DNA of 64,000 nt from JABDCD01 sp964469525 (GCA_964469525.1 CAYXYU010000002.1:228442-292441), one strand, 5' to 3'; counted from the stretch's first letter, positions 8,120-16,211 are shown. Translations and numbers: made by a program. The notes: generated by a model from the sequence alone, not told the origin.

Positions 8120-8136
8120 GGTTAGCCGGGCTAACC
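8120..8136. promoter_or_regulatory. 17-base perfect palindrome upstream of alpA
   Basis: GGTTAGCC G GGCTAACC is a perfect dyad. It lies about 60 bases upstream of the alpA start and overlaps the last codons and stop of the preceding gene. Its position suits an operator for the alpA promoter. No T-run follows on either side, so it is not an obvious terminator. Confidence 0.4.
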
Positions 8137-9057
8137 ACCCCTTTTATTTTTCAAGCGTTTGTTTTCCGGATCAAATTTTTTGATCCAACCGGCTATAGTT
8201 TTTGGTCCTTCACCCTCGCTGAGGGGACAAGGATCAAATTCATTAATTAGCTGATGGTAAATAACCCCTGCTGCAGAGGCCCTACTTTTCCACTCTTTTT
8301 TGCTATTATAAATTTCCTCTGATCTTTGTTTTAGGGCGTCTTGTTCTTTATGCCGCTTATTACCTCCGCTGGCTTGAGCTTCCTTTTTTCCCTTTTCTAT
8401 AAGCAGTTTTCGAATTTCCAGCTCATAGATATCCTGCACTAATTTTAGCGCCTTTCTGGCGTCTACCAACAGATTGGCAGTATCAGCTGCCATGTGGTTC
8501 TGTATTGCAAGGAGAGCTCTATCAATCTTCCACAATGCAAACGCTGATAAGAGATGAGCATCTTTATAGGTATTGTCAGATTTTTTGTTGAAATCGTCTG
8601 GCCTTAGTATTCTGAAAAGAATATGCGCATCATTCCAGCCCAATCTTTCCCCTAAAGGATGGGGCAGAATCCATTCATCCTGGTCAATTAGCTGCCTTAA
8701 ATGATCGCAGCAAAAAAGCACTGCTTCTTCAAAATCGCTACGCTCTCTTTTAAAAGCCTGGAACATTGTAACAGTAAATCCATGGACTATGGGGACTCCA
8801 GTTTTCTCAGACTTTGCTTGGATTTTTGCGTTATGAAAGCCGTATCTTTTTCTAATCTCCGAGTCATAACTATCGGCTCTGGTAAAATATGCCAAAGCGG
8901 TATTTGCATCATCTAAAAGTGCAGTTGCCCCCTCTATTTTAAATACGGGATTATTCTGATAGCCCCTGACTTCCGTATAATCCGACGGATCAAAGGTAAT
9001 AAAACAGGACTTATTCTTGTCCAGACACAGGCCATAGAGATCAGCTTTTGTGGTCAT
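8131..9057 (-). CDS. Hypothetical 308-residue island protein
   Basis: 308 residues, soluble. The N-terminal half is mixed alpha/beta; from about residue 190 it becomes strongly helical and charged (Lys/Glu-rich, probable coiled coil at about 200-260), ending in a basic tail rich in Lys and Arg. I see no catalytic motif and do not recognise the family. It lies directly downstream of the integrase (13-base gap) and upstream of alpA, a position often taken by accessory genes in P4-like islands. The basic tail and helical region would fit DNA or RNA contact, but that is inference. Confidence 0.6.
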   Translation of the reverse strand: MTTKADLYGLCLDKNKSCFITFDPSDYTEVRGYQNNPVFKIEGATALLDDANTALAYFTRADSYDSEIRKRYGFHNAKIQAKSEKTGVPIVHGFTVTMFQAFKRERSDFEEAVLFCCDHLRQLIDQDEWILPHPLGERLGWNDAHILFRILRPDDFNKKSDNTYKDAHLLSAFALWKIDRALLAIQNHMAADTANLLVDARKALKLVQDIYELEIRKLLIEKGKKEAQASGGNKRHKEQDALKQRSEEIYNSKKEWKSRASAAGVIYHQLINEFDPCPLSEGEGPKTIAGWIKKFDPENKRLKNKRGG

Positions 9058-9070
9058 GGCCTGTTCTCCG

Positions 9071-10270
9071 CTATTTTCCTTTGCGAGCCGTGTCGAGATA
9101 GTCAGCCCACCACTGCATCATCTTGGCCCGTTCGGGGAGGTACTGCGCATAGTTGTAGGCAGCGCGCACCTGGTCGCGTTCGCAGTGGGCCAGTTGCCGT
9201 TCGATCACGTCGGCGTTGAAGCCGTTTTCATTCAGGATCGTTGAGGCTGTGGAGCGGAAGCCGTGGCCCACGGTCTTTCCCTTGTAGCCCATGACTTCAA
9301 TCGCACGCAGGAATGTGTTCTCGCTGAGAGGATGGCGCGGATTGTTCTGGCTTGGGAAGATATAGCCAGCATAGCTGTCGCCGGTGATCTTCTGCGTCTC
9401 CTTGAGGATTTTAAGACTCTGTTTGGAGAGCGGGACGATATGCGGTTCCTTCACCTTCATGCGCTCAGCAGGGATTTTCCACTGTTTCTTTTCCCAGTCG
9501 ATTTCTTCCCATTTGCCTTTACGGATCTCGCCGCTACGCAGGAAGGTGAGGATCAGCAACTGGAACGCCAGCCTGGTGATCGGCTTGCCGCGATATTCTG
9601 CTTCGTACTGGTCGAGTTTCCTTAGGAAGTCGGGCAACTCCTTTTCCTTGAGGGAAGGATGGTTTTTGCTTTTGACCGGCTTGAGCGCGCCTCTGAGATC
9701 GGCAGTGATGTCGCGCTCGGCACGGCCGGTGGCAACTGCGTAACGGAATATCTGGCCGCAGGTTTGCATGATCCGGTGGGTAAGGTCGTAGGCTTCCTTG
9801 TTTTCGACTTTGCGGAGGGCAGCCAGCAGCTCAGGGGCTGTTACCACCTTGACAGGGTGGGAACCTATGTACGGAAAAACGTACACTTCCAGCCGCTTCA
9901 GAATGTTTCCACCGTGTTTGGTCTTCCACGTGTGGAGTTTTTGCTGGTGCCACTCACGGGCAATGTTTTCAAAGGTGTTCTCGTATTCGGCCTGCTGGAC
10001 CAGCTTAGCCTGCTGCTTGATGAACGAGGGATCCTGGCCGTTATCGAGCAGCTTCTTGGCTTCTTCACGTCGTTCCCTGGCCTCTACCAGGCTGACGCGG
10101 GGATAAACCCCCAGCGCCAGGAGCTTCTCTTTGCCGTGGAAGCGGTATTTCAGCTTCCAGTAACGGCCGCCGGTCGGCTTGATGAGGAGATAAAGACCCC
10201 CACCATCAAAGAGCTTCTGGCTTTTGCTGGCAGGCTTGGTTTTCTTGCAGGCGGTATCGGTAAGTTTCAT
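9071..10270 (-). CDS. int: P4-family tyrosine integrase
   Basis: 399 residues. The DUF4102-type arm-binding domain (FDGGGLYLLIKPTGGRYWKL) occupies about 1-90, a SAM-like core-binding domain about 100-185, and the catalytic domain about 205-390. Catalytic residues visible are R245 (TFLRSGEIR), H336 and R339 (HGFRSTAST), H362 (AHCERD) and a tyrosine in AYNYAQYL (372-377). It inserts and excises the island by site-specific recombination at the neighbouring tRNA-Glu 3' end, 167 bases away. Reading away from the tRNA into the island is the normal orientation. Repeats upstream of its start may be its own arm sites or operators. Confidence 0.95.
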   Translation of the reverse strand: MKLTDTACKKTKPASKSQKLFDGGGLYLLIKPTGGRYWKLKYRFHGKEKLLALGVYPRVSLVEARERREEAKKLLDNGQDPSFIKQQAKLVQQAEYENTFENIAREWHQQKLHTWKTKHGGNILKRLEVYVFPYIGSHPVKVVTAPELLAALRKVENKEAYDLTHRIMQTCGQIFRYAVATGRAERDITADLRGALKPVKSKNHPSLKEKELPDFLRKLDQYEAEYRGKPITRLAFQLLILTFLRSGEIRKGKWEEIDWEKKQWKIPAERMKVKEPHIVPLSKQSLKILKETQKITGDSYAGYIFPSQNNPRHPLSENTFLRAIEVMGYKGKTVGHGFRSTASTILNENGFNADVIERQLAHCERDQVRAAYNYAQYLPERAKMMQWWADYLDTARKGK

Positions 10271-10280
10271 GGCTAAAAAA

Positions 10281-10321
10281 GAACCCCCATCTTTAAAACC
10301 GAACCCCCAGAAAGAACCCCC
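10281..10321. repeat. Three GAACCCCC repeats before the integrase start
   Basis: The octamer GAACCCCC occurs at 10281, 10301 and 10314, the first only 10 bases from the integrase ATG. Spacings are 20 and 13 bases. They may be protein-binding sites for integrase autoregulation or arm binding. Confidence 0.5.
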
Positions 10322-10340
10322 ACATTATTCGGATTGGGTC

Positions 10341-10415
10341 GGAGTGCATCGGTATGGATAGGGCTATTTTATAGCCTGTACTGCTTGAAAAGTCTAGTGT
10401 TTTTGGAGTGCATCG
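10341..10415. repeat. Two GGAGTGCATCG direct repeats between integrase and tRNA
   Basis: The 11-mer GGAGTGCATCG occurs at 10341-10351 and 10405-10415, and similarity continues weakly beyond it. Two direct copies between an integrase gene and its tRNA target are what arm-type integrase or excisionase sites look like. Confidence 0.5.
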
Positions 10416-10436
10416 ATACGCATCGGCCCGAAGGCT

Positions 10437-10511
10437 TGGCGACCCCTACGGGAATCGAACCCGTGTTCCCACCGTGAAAGGGTGGTGTCCTAACCGCTAG
10501 ACGAAGGGGTC
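10437..10511 (-). tRNA. tRNA-Glu (TTC), integration site of the island
   Basis: Complete cloverleaf read on the minus strand: acceptor GACCCCT, D-arm, anticodon stem CACCC/GGGTG around a loop with TTC, T-arm CGGGTTCGAATCCCG, and an encoded CCA at 10437-10439. The island starts directly after the CCA. The gene remains intact, as expected when the inserting element restores the tRNA 3' end. Confidence 0.95.
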
Positions 10512-10719
10512 AGCGATGCCGGGTACGGTAATCGGCCGGCGGGCTGCAAAAAGAAGCGTACTATCGGCAGGTGAGCCCGCTTAGTCAATAAAAAACTGAT
10601 TGATTCTCGTGCGGTGGTCGTAAATGCAGACTTATTGCGCGCGTCATGAATCAATGCTTGATTTCGTGGCCCAAAACCTTAACAATTCTCCTTATACTCC
10701 GAAAGTATCGCAGGATTCC

Positions 10720-11277
10720 ATGCTGGCCATGCAATATTCCATTCTTTTGCCCGTGGGGTACGATCCGGCCCTGATCCGGGCCCGCGTCGAGGCGCGCAAA
10801 TCCCTGTTCGACGCCCATGGGGGGCTTGTGCATAAATCCTTTCTCTATAACGAGCAGGACCATCTGTACGCGCCGTTTTATGTGTGGAAGGATCTGGAGC
10901 AGGCGCAGAATTTCCTGCTCGATGATTTATTCCACGGCGTGGTTGAAACTTTCAGCCGCTGCCGCGTGCGTAGCTGGTGGGTCGTCAATATGGCCTACGG
11001 CAACCGCAAGACCACGCCCGCTTTTGCCCGGCGCGAGGTCGATGTTATCCCGTCCGAGGCCAGGCTCGACACATTCGTGCAGTACGAAAAGAACTTACAG
11101 GCAGAGACGCTGAACGATCCCAACCTTTATATGCATGTCGCCGCGTTCGATGCCGACCGCTGGGAAATCCTGAGGTTTTCCCTATGGAAAGATAAGGCCA
11201 GCGCCGCCAAGCCCGCCAGCGACTCCTACTTGGAATACGAGGTGCTGCATGTGTCCGAGCCGATTAGCTTTTCTTAA
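10720..11277 (+). CDS. DUF4865 family protein
   Basis: 185 residues from MLAMQYSILLPVGYDPALI. The opening AMQYS, the segment LVHKSFLYN and the block LYAPFYVWKDLEQAQNFL are typical of DUF4865, a small single-domain family, often taken as a relative of dimeric alpha-beta barrel monooxygenases. I chose the start with AGGA 5 bases upstream; an ATG 96 bases further 5' adds an unrelated tail. No cofactor motif is seen. It stands alone, between the tRNA-Glu and bamE, facing bamE. Confidence 0.7.
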   Translation: MLAMQYSILLPVGYDPALIRARVEARKSLFDAHGGLVHKSFLYNEQDHLYAPFYVWKDLEQAQNFLLDDLFHGVVETFSRCRVRSWWVVNMAYGNRKTTPAFARREVDVIPSEARLDTFVQYEKNLQAETLNDPNLYMHVAAFDADRWEILRFSLWKDKASAAKPASDSYLEYEVLHVSEPISFS

Positions 11278-11310
11278 GCCTGAACGAGTTAGAAAAACTA
11301 CCGTTCCGAT

Positions 11311-11328
11311 TCCCCGCCTTCGCGGGGA
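11311..11328. repeat. Short palindromic repeat (TCCCCGC-GCGGGGA type)
   Basis: Stem TCCCCGC/GCGGGGA with a CTTC loop, between convergent genes. It resembles the cores of the other dispersed elements in this window and may also act as a two-way transcription stop, although no T-run follows. Confidence 0.5.
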
Positions 11329-11390
11329 TAAACTCCGGCCGGAGCCTCATGCCACGAACGGCGCAGTAACTGGATCCCGGCTTTACTGAA

Positions 11391-11891
11391 TTAATACCCG
11401 CTACTGCTGCGCGGACGGCGCCCCGGTGCGATCGTATCCCCGCCCGCCTTGTTGAAGCGGCCGATATTTCCCAGTACTTGCTCGACGAAGCCCAGCGTAT
11501 GGCCTTCGGTGGGAGTAATGCGCTTGGCCAGCTTGACGTCCTTGCCGTCGCCTTCGTCGAAATACTCCACGCTGCGAACAACACCCGCCTTGTCAAAGGC
11601 AATGCACACCACCTCCCGGTCCACCACGTCAGGCTTCAGGAAGGCAGTGGCTTCCTTGCGGTCAGTGATGTAGTACCAGGTTTCCTCGCCGAAGCTGGAT
11701 TGTGAAGAGGGTGAGCCGAGCTTGTGAAGCACCTCTTCACGCAGGGTTTGCCCTACGATTATCTGCTCCTTGATCTTTCCTGTTTTGACATAGCCACCGT
11801 TATTGACCTTGGGCGCGCAGCCGGCAGAAAATGCCGCCAGACCAGCCAGCAGCAGAAGGGAGGGCAATCTAAGTATAGGAAATTGTTTCAT
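11391..11891 (-). CDS. bamE: Outer membrane assembly lipoprotein BamE (SmpA/OmlA)
   Basis: 166 residues. A lipoprotein signal peptide ends in a lipobox near SAGC (cysteine 25). The mature domain carries IIVGQTLREEVLHKLGSP and ETWYYITDRKE, the BamE fold. The C-terminal extension after about residue 125 is low-complexity. BamE is an accessory subunit of the BAM complex that folds outer membrane proteins. The gene is divergent from murA, sharing a 161-base promoter region. Length is within the usual range for alphaproteobacterial members. Confidence 0.85.
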   Translation of the reverse strand: MKQFPILRLPSLLLLAGLAAFSAGCAPKVNNGGYVKTGKIKEQIIVGQTLREEVLHKLGSPSSQSSFGEETWYYITDRKEATAFLKPDVVDREVVCIAFDKAGVVRSVEYFDEGDGKDVKLAKRITPTEGHTLGFVEQVLGNIGRFNKAGGDTIAPGRRPRSSSGY

Positions 11892-12052
11892 AAAAATTAT
11901 TTTCCGCCTTACGCATTAGCCGTAGGTTAGCGCATAACGCCGGGAAAGGCAAACTGCTACAAAAAAGCTTATTTCCCTTTAATTTTTGCGCAATTAACGT
12001 TAGAAAGGAGCGCTGTTATTCAACCGGCTGCGGACGGTAAGGGGATTGATGA

Positions 12053-13369
12053 ATGGATAAAATTCGCATTACGGGCGGTGTGCCGCTTAAGGGAAGCATC
12101 GTCATCAGTGGCGCCAAGAACGCCGCGCTGCCGCTGATGACGGCATCGCTCCTCACGGGGAATAAACTGACACTCTCCAACGTGCCGTACCTGGCAGATA
12201 TCGTGACCATGGCGAAGCTGCTGGCGCAGCATGGCGTCTCGCTGTCGATGAACGGCGAGGGCGGGGAAGGGTTCAGCAGCGGACGTGTACTGATGCTCGA
12301 CGCTTCCGGCGTGGATAATTTTACAGCGCCGTACGATCTGGTGCGCACCATGCGCGCTTCGGTGCTGGTGCTGGGGCCGCTGCTGGCGCGCTTCGGCGAA
12401 GCGAAAGTGTCGCTGCCGGGCGGCTGCGCCATCGGCACCCGTCCAATCGACATGCACTTAAAGGCGCTCGAGGAGATGGGCGCAGCGATCGAGCTGAAAG
12501 ACGGTTATATCCATGCGCAGGTCCAGGGGCGGCTGAAGGGGACTGCCATCCATTTCGACAAGGTGTCGGTCGGTGCTACGGAGAATATCCTGATGGCAGC
12601 CTGCCTGGCAGAAGGCGAGACTGTCATTACTAACGCCGCCCGCGAACCGGAAGTCGCCGATCTTGCCCAATGCCTGCAGAAAATGGGCGCGCGTATCGAA
12701 GGTATCGGCACCGACGAGTTGCGCATCGAGGGCGTGGCGCGTCTGCAGGGCTGCGAGCACAGTGTCGTTGCCGACCGTATCGAGGCCGGGACATTTGCCG
12801 CCGCCGCCGCCATTACCGGCGGTGATGTCGAACTGATCGGCGCGCGTGCCGAGCTGATGCAGGCGGTGATCGAGAAGCTGCAGGCGGCAGGCATCGAAAT
12901 CAGCGAAACGCCGCGCGGTCTGCGGGTGAAAGGCCCGGAGGGGCGAATTCAGGGTATCGACGTGCTGACACAGCCTTATCCCGGTTTCCCGACCGACATG
13001 CAGGCGCAGTTGATGGCTCTTTTATCAGTGGCTGACGGCGCATCGATGGTCACCGAGACCATTTTTGAAAATCGCTTCATGCATGTGCCGGAACTGTCGC
13101 GCATGGGCGCCAACGTCGTTGTGCACGGCGCATCGGCAATGATCCGCGGTGTACCGGAGATAACCGGGGCCGAGGTGATGGCGACCGATCTCCGCGCTTC
13201 CGTCTGCCTGGTTATCGCGGCACTGGCAGCCAAGGGGGAAACCATTATCCACCGTGTCTATCACCTTGACCGCGGCTACGAGCGGCTGGAAGAAAAGCTG
13301 GCTGGGTGCGGTGCCCGTATCGAGCGTCTCGGTGGCGGCCCGAAAGCCCGGCTGATTGAGGCAGCGTAA
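12053..13369 (+). CDS. murA: UDP-N-acetylglucosamine 1-carboxyvinyltransferase
   Basis: 438 residues. MurA transfers enolpyruvate from PEP to UDP-GlcNAc, the first committed step of peptidoglycan synthesis, in the cytoplasm. The start MDKIRITGG with SGAKNAALPLM is the usual N-terminus. The fosfomycin-binding catalytic cysteine is present in GGCAIGTRP (Cys125). Both halves of the EPSP-synthase-like fold are complete. It heads the plus-strand run to hisG (the stop and the next start share one base, TAATG). The start has a weak AAGGGG site upstream. Confidence 0.96.
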   Translation: MDKIRITGGVPLKGSIVISGAKNAALPLMTASLLTGNKLTLSNVPYLADIVTMAKLLAQHGVSLSMNGEGGEGFSSGRVLMLDASGVDNFTAPYDLVRTMRASVLVLGPLLARFGEAKVSLPGGCAIGTRPIDMHLKALEEMGAAIELKDGYIHAQVQGRLKGTAIHFDKVSVGATENILMAACLAEGETVITNAAREPEVADLAQCLQKMGARIEGIGTDELRIEGVARLQGCEHSVVADRIEAGTFAAAAAITGGDVELIGARAELMQAVIEKLQAAGIEISETPRGLRVKGPEGRIQGIDVLTQPYPGFPTDMQAQLMALLSVADGASMVTETIFENRFMHVPELSRMGANVVVHGASAMIRGVPEITGAEVMATDLRASVCLVIAALAAKGETIIHRVYHLDRGYERLEEKLAGCGARIERLGGGPKARLIEAA

Positions 13370-14019
13370 TGGCTCCCTCAGGCTTGGTCATCGCCATTCC
13401 CAAGGGACGTATCCAGCAGGAGCTGGCACCGCTTCTGCATAAGGTCGGCATCATTCCTGAACCGGCGTTTTTTGACGAGGACGAGCGCCAGCTGCAGTTT
13501 GCCTGCAAGAATTCGAATATCACGCTGATCCGCGTGCGCAGCTTCGACGTCGCAACTTTTGTCGCCTTCGGCGCGGCACAGCTTGGCATTGCCGGATCGG
13601 ACGTGCTGATGGAGTTCGATTACCCCGACCTCTATGCGCCGCTAGATCTGGGCATCGGCAAATGTCGTCTGTGTATGGCGGGACCGGAAAACGCTCGTGC
13701 TGACTTCGAGCGCTTGAGCCATGTGCGCATCGCCACCAAATATCCGGGCGTTACTCGCCGGTATTTTGCCGAACGGGGCATCCAGGCCGAATGCATCAAG
13801 TTGAGCGGCGCGATGGAGTTGGCGCCCCGCCTGGAGCTGGCGCCTTATATCGTCGATCTGGTGAGCAGCGGACGCACGCTGAAAGCCAACGGTCTGCGCG
13901 AGATCGATACGATTGCCGGCGTGTCATCCCGTCTGATTGTCAACCGCGCTGCTTTCAAGACGCGCCCCGAGATGGGTGGGTTAATCGACAGGTTCCGCGG
14001 AGCCATTAATGGTGCTTAG
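13369..14019 (+). CDS. hisG: ATP phosphoribosyltransferase, short form
   Basis: 216 residues, the short HisG class that lacks the C-terminal regulatory domain. It joins ATP and PRPP in the first step of histidine synthesis. Family motifs include IAIPKGRIQQEL near the start and LGIAGSDVLME, with ELAPYIVDLVSSGRTLKANG near the end. Short-form HisG normally needs the HisZ partner, which is not in this window. It starts on the last base of murA and overlaps hisD by 11 bases, so the three are probably co-translated. Confidence 0.93.
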   Translation: MAPSGLVIAIPKGRIQQELAPLLHKVGIIPEPAFFDEDERQLQFACKNSNITLIRVRSFDVATFVAFGAAQLGIAGSDVLMEFDYPDLYAPLDLGIGKCRLCMAGPENARADFERLSHVRIATKYPGVTRRYFAERGIQAECIKLSGAMELAPRLELAPYIVDLVSSGRTLKANGLREIDTIAGVSSRLIVNRAAFKTRPEMGGLIDRFRGAINGA

Positions 14020-15328
14020 GCTCGACACACGGAAGAGAGATTTTCCCGCTGCCTTCGCGCGATTTCTGAAGCTGCGCGCCGAGGCGTCCGCGCAGATCGG
14101 GCCAGACGTTGCAAAAATCATTGCCAGGGTACACAGGGAAGGGGATAAGGCGTTGCTCGCCTATACCAAACGGTTCGACTCCTTCGATGCCACGGTAAAG
14201 ACCCTCCGGGTTAGCACTTCCGAAATTCAGGCGGCAGTACGCATATGCCGACCGGAGCTGATGAAGGCGCTGAAAGTGGCGGCGACACGCATCCGCGATT
14301 ACAGCCGCAAGCAGCTGCCGAAGGACCTGGATTATACCGATGCGGAAGGCGTGCGCCTCGGGCACCGCTGGAATGCCATCGATGCGGTGGGAATTTATGT
14401 CCCAGGCGGGCAGGCGGCCTATTCCAGCTCAGTGCTGATGAATGCCGTGCCGGCGCGCGTGGCGGGCGTCAAGCGAATCGCCATGGCGGTGCCGGCGCCG
14501 AAGGGCAAGCTCAACCCGGCGATTCTGGCGGCAGCACAGGTAGCGGGCATCGACGAGATCTATAAGATCGGCGGCGCGCAGGCGGTTGCCGCGCTGGCTT
14601 ATGGCACGCAGACTATCAAGCCGGTCGATAAGATCGTTGGTCCCGGCAATGCCTGGGTTGCCGAGGCCAAGCGGCAGGTGTTCGGGCAAGTCGGTATTGA
14701 CATGGTCGCCGGTCCTTCGGAAATACTGGTGATTGCCGATAATAAAAACGATCCAGCCTGGATCGCCGCCGACCTGCTGTCGCAGGCCGAGCATGATGCG
14801 CAATCGCAGTCGATCCTCATCACGGATGACGCCCGATTTGCCGATGCGGTAGAGGGGCAGGCGTCGCAGTATCTGAGCACGCTGCCGCGCCGCGAAATTG
14901 CCGGCGAGTCGTGGAAAAAATACGGCGTCGTGATCCTGGCGCGCGATTGGGAGGAGGCATGTACGCTGGCCAACGACATCGCACCCGAGCATCTCGAGCT
15001 GGCGGTGGAGAAGCCGGAAGCGCTGCTGCCGCTGATCCGCCACGCCGGGGCGATTTTTCTGGGCCGCCATACGCCCGAGGCGATTGGCGACTATATGGCG
15101 GGGCCGTCGCATGTGCTGCCTACTTCCCGCAACAGCCGCTTCTCCTCCGGCCTGTCGGTGTTCGATTTCCTGAAGCGCACCTCGCTGATCGGCTGCACGC
15201 CGCCGTCGCTGGCCAAACTGGGGCCGCATGCCGAAGTGCTGGCCGCCGCCGAAGGGCTGGACGCGCACGCGCTCTCAGTCTCCGTCCGCCGCTCATCCTC
15301 CTTCGCCAAGGCTTCGGAGGACGGGTGA
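14009..15328 (+). CDS. hisD: Histidinol dehydrogenase
   Basis: 439 residues. HisD carries out the last two NAD-dependent oxidations of histidinol to histidine, using zinc. Visible motifs are VGIYVPGGQAAYSSS, DMVAGPSEILVIAD, LLSQAEHDAQSQS with the zinc-ligand region, and the C-terminal HTPEAIGDYMAGPSHVLPT. The last residues (SSSFAKASEDG) are encoded by a palindromic repeat at 15282-15324 and are not part of the usual family end. The gene overlaps hisG by 11 bases and UPF0262 by GTGA. Confidence 0.95.
   Translation: MVLRLDTRKRDFPAAFARFLKLRAEASAQIGPDVAKIIARVHREGDKALLAYTKRFDSFDATVKTLRVSTSEIQAAVRICRPELMKALKVAATRIRDYSRKQLPKDLDYTDAEGVRLGHRWNAIDAVGIYVPGGQAAYSSSVLMNAVPARVAGVKRIAMAVPAPKGKLNPAILAAAQVAGIDEIYKIGGAQAVAALAYGTQTIKPVDKIVGPGNAWVAEAKRQVFGQVGIDMVAGPSEILVIADNKNDPAWIAADLLSQAEHDAQSQSILITDDARFADAVEGQASQYLSTLPRREIAGESWKKYGVVILARDWEEACTLANDIAPEHLELAVEKPEALLPLIRHAGAIFLGRHTPEAIGDYMAGPSHVLPTSRNSRFSSGLSVFDFLKRTSLIGCTPPSLAKLGPHAEVLAAAEGLDAHALSVSVRRSSSFAKASEDG
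15282..15324. repeat. Palindromic element inside the 3' end of hisD
   Basis: Nested inverted repeat: outer CCGTCC/GGACGG and inner TCCTCC/GGAGGA around TTCGCCAAGGCTTC. It encodes the odd hydrophilic tail of HisD and leads straight into the overlapping GTG start of the next gene. It resembles mobile palindromic elements that tolerate life inside reading frames. Confidence 0.6.
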
Positions 15329-15792
15329 CCAACCGCATCGTCAAATTCTTGCTCGATGAGGGCAGTATCAAAAAGCGTTCCATGGAGGCCGAGCACGAAA
15401 AAACCGTCGCCATCACCGATCTGCTGCATGAAAACAGCTTTCAGCCGCTCTGCATGCAGGGCGGGCCGTACGAGGTGGTACTGGGCGTTTCCGAGGGAAG
15501 GCTGGTATTCGACATTACATCCCAGACCGGGGAGCAGGCGAAGGCGGCCCTTGCCATCAAGCCGATGCGCGGGATCATCCGCGATTATTTCCTGATCTGC
15601 GAGAGCTATTACGAGGCGTTGAAAGCCCGGGCCGCCACTCCCGGCAGGATCGAGGCCATCGATATGGGACGGCGCGGCGTCCATAACGAGGGCTCGGAGG
15701 AGCTGATGAAGCTGCTGAAAGGGCGGATTCAGGTCGATTTCCCTACCGCCCGGCGGCTGTTTACGCTCATTTGCGTGTTGCATATCAAATAG
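15325..15792 (+). CDS. UPF0262 family protein
   Basis: 155 residues starting with GTG in the overlap GTGA with the hisD stop. The sequence VAITDLLHENSF, then PYEVVLGVSEGRLVFDI and MRGIIRDYFLICESYYEA, is typical of UPF0262, a conserved alphaproteobacterial family of unknown function that commonly follows hisD. Length fits the family (about 155-165). A longer frame extending upstream through hisD was rejected because its front part has no family similarity. Confidence 0.88.
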   Translation: MTNRIVKFLLDEGSIKKRSMEAEHEKTVAITDLLHENSFQPLCMQGGPYEVVLGVSEGRLVFDITSQTGEQAKAALAIKPMRGIIRDYFLICESYYEALKARAATPGRIEAIDMGRRGVHNEGSEELMKLLKGRIQVDFPTARRLFTLICVLHIK

Positions 15793-15904
15793 GTGTTAGC
15801 TTTTAGGTGTTAGGTTTTAGCAATTAATATATTGGCCTTTTATGATTTTATGTTAGAACCTCAATACCTAAAACCTAATACCTAATACCTGAAAGCTAAA
15901 ACCT
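15791..15904. repeat. Inverted AGGTGTTAG/CTAAAACCT repeat pair
   Basis: Left arm 15791-15820 and right arm 15868-15904 are imperfect inverted copies built from TTAGGTATTAG-like units. Together they form one large hairpin that fills the UPF0262-infA gap. It looks like a palindromic intergenic element; it is not a CRISPR array, since there are no spacers. Confidence 0.65.
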
Positions 15905-15911
15905 GGACCCT

Positions 15912-16130
15912 ATGGCTAAAGAAGAACTGCTCGAATTCCCCGGCGTCGTCACCGAACTGCTCCCGAACGCCATGTTCCGCGTCACGCTGGAAAACGGCCA
16001 CGTCGTCATCGCCCACACGTCCGGCCGCATGCGCAAGAACCGCATTCGTGTGCTGGCCGGCGACAAGGTGATCGTCGAAATGACACCCTATGACCTCACC
16101 AAGGGGCGGATCAAGTTCAGAGAGAAATGA
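15912..16130 (+). CDS. infA: Translation initiation factor IF-1
   Basis: 72 residues, the exact usual length. The S1-like OB-fold shows MAKEELLEFPGVVTELLPN, then FRVTLENGHVVIAHTSG and GDKVIVEMTPYDLTKGRI. IF-1 binds the ribosomal A site during initiation together with IF-2 and IF-3. It sits between UPF0262 and maf, the common alphaproteobacterial order. A palindromic element lies on each side. Confidence 0.97.
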   Translation: MAKEELLEFPGVVTELLPNAMFRVTLENGHVVIAHTSGRMRKNRIRVLAGDKVIVEMTPYDLTKGRIKFREK

Positions 16131-16144
16131 CGGTAAGCCTTGGC

Positions 16145-16190
16145 AGCTTCGCTGCTTAGGCTCCCGTCATCCCCGCGCGGGCGGGGATCT
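16145..16190. repeat. Palindromic repeats between infA and maf
   Basis: First a hairpin around GGCAGCTTCGCTGCT, then the GTCATCCCCGCGCGGGCGGGGA-type core. The second core is the same kind seen at 22200, 48790 and 52897. Confidence 0.6.
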
Positions 16191-16211
16191 GTTGCAACAA
16201 GACGGATAACC

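Larger units (their letters stand above)
1..10436. mobile_element. P4-like integrative island at tRNA-Glu (left end outside window)
   Basis: The block begins at the 3' end of a tRNA-Glu gene and opens with a P4-family tyrosine integrase. It then carries an AlpA-type regulator, a D5/P4-type primase-helicase, cargo genes and a type I restriction-modification operon. Its base composition is visibly more AT-rich than the chromosome to the right. This layout is typical of P4-like satellites and genomic islands that integrate in tRNA 3' ends. I found no second copy of the tRNA 3' end in the block, and hsdM is cut by the window edge, so the other attachment site must lie further left. The right boundary is firm; the left one is inferred. 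Confidence 0.75.

Noticed and set aside
1..10436. Second attachment site for the tRNA-Glu island inside the window
   Set aside because: I looked for a copy of the tRNA 3' end (GGCGACCCCTACGGG and its complement) and saw none.
14429..15268. Long minus-strand frame opposite hisD
   Set aside because: Its translation is Arg/His/Gln-rich with no family pattern, as expected for the antisense of GC-rich coding DNA.
14911..15324. Upstream extension of the UPF0262 frame
   Set aside because: The frame is open through hisD but reads as low-quality shadow sequence; the family match begins at the GTG at 15325.
15791..15904. Possible CRISPR-like or tandem repeat array
   Set aside because: Only two arms in inverted orientation with no regular spacers; it is a palindromic element.
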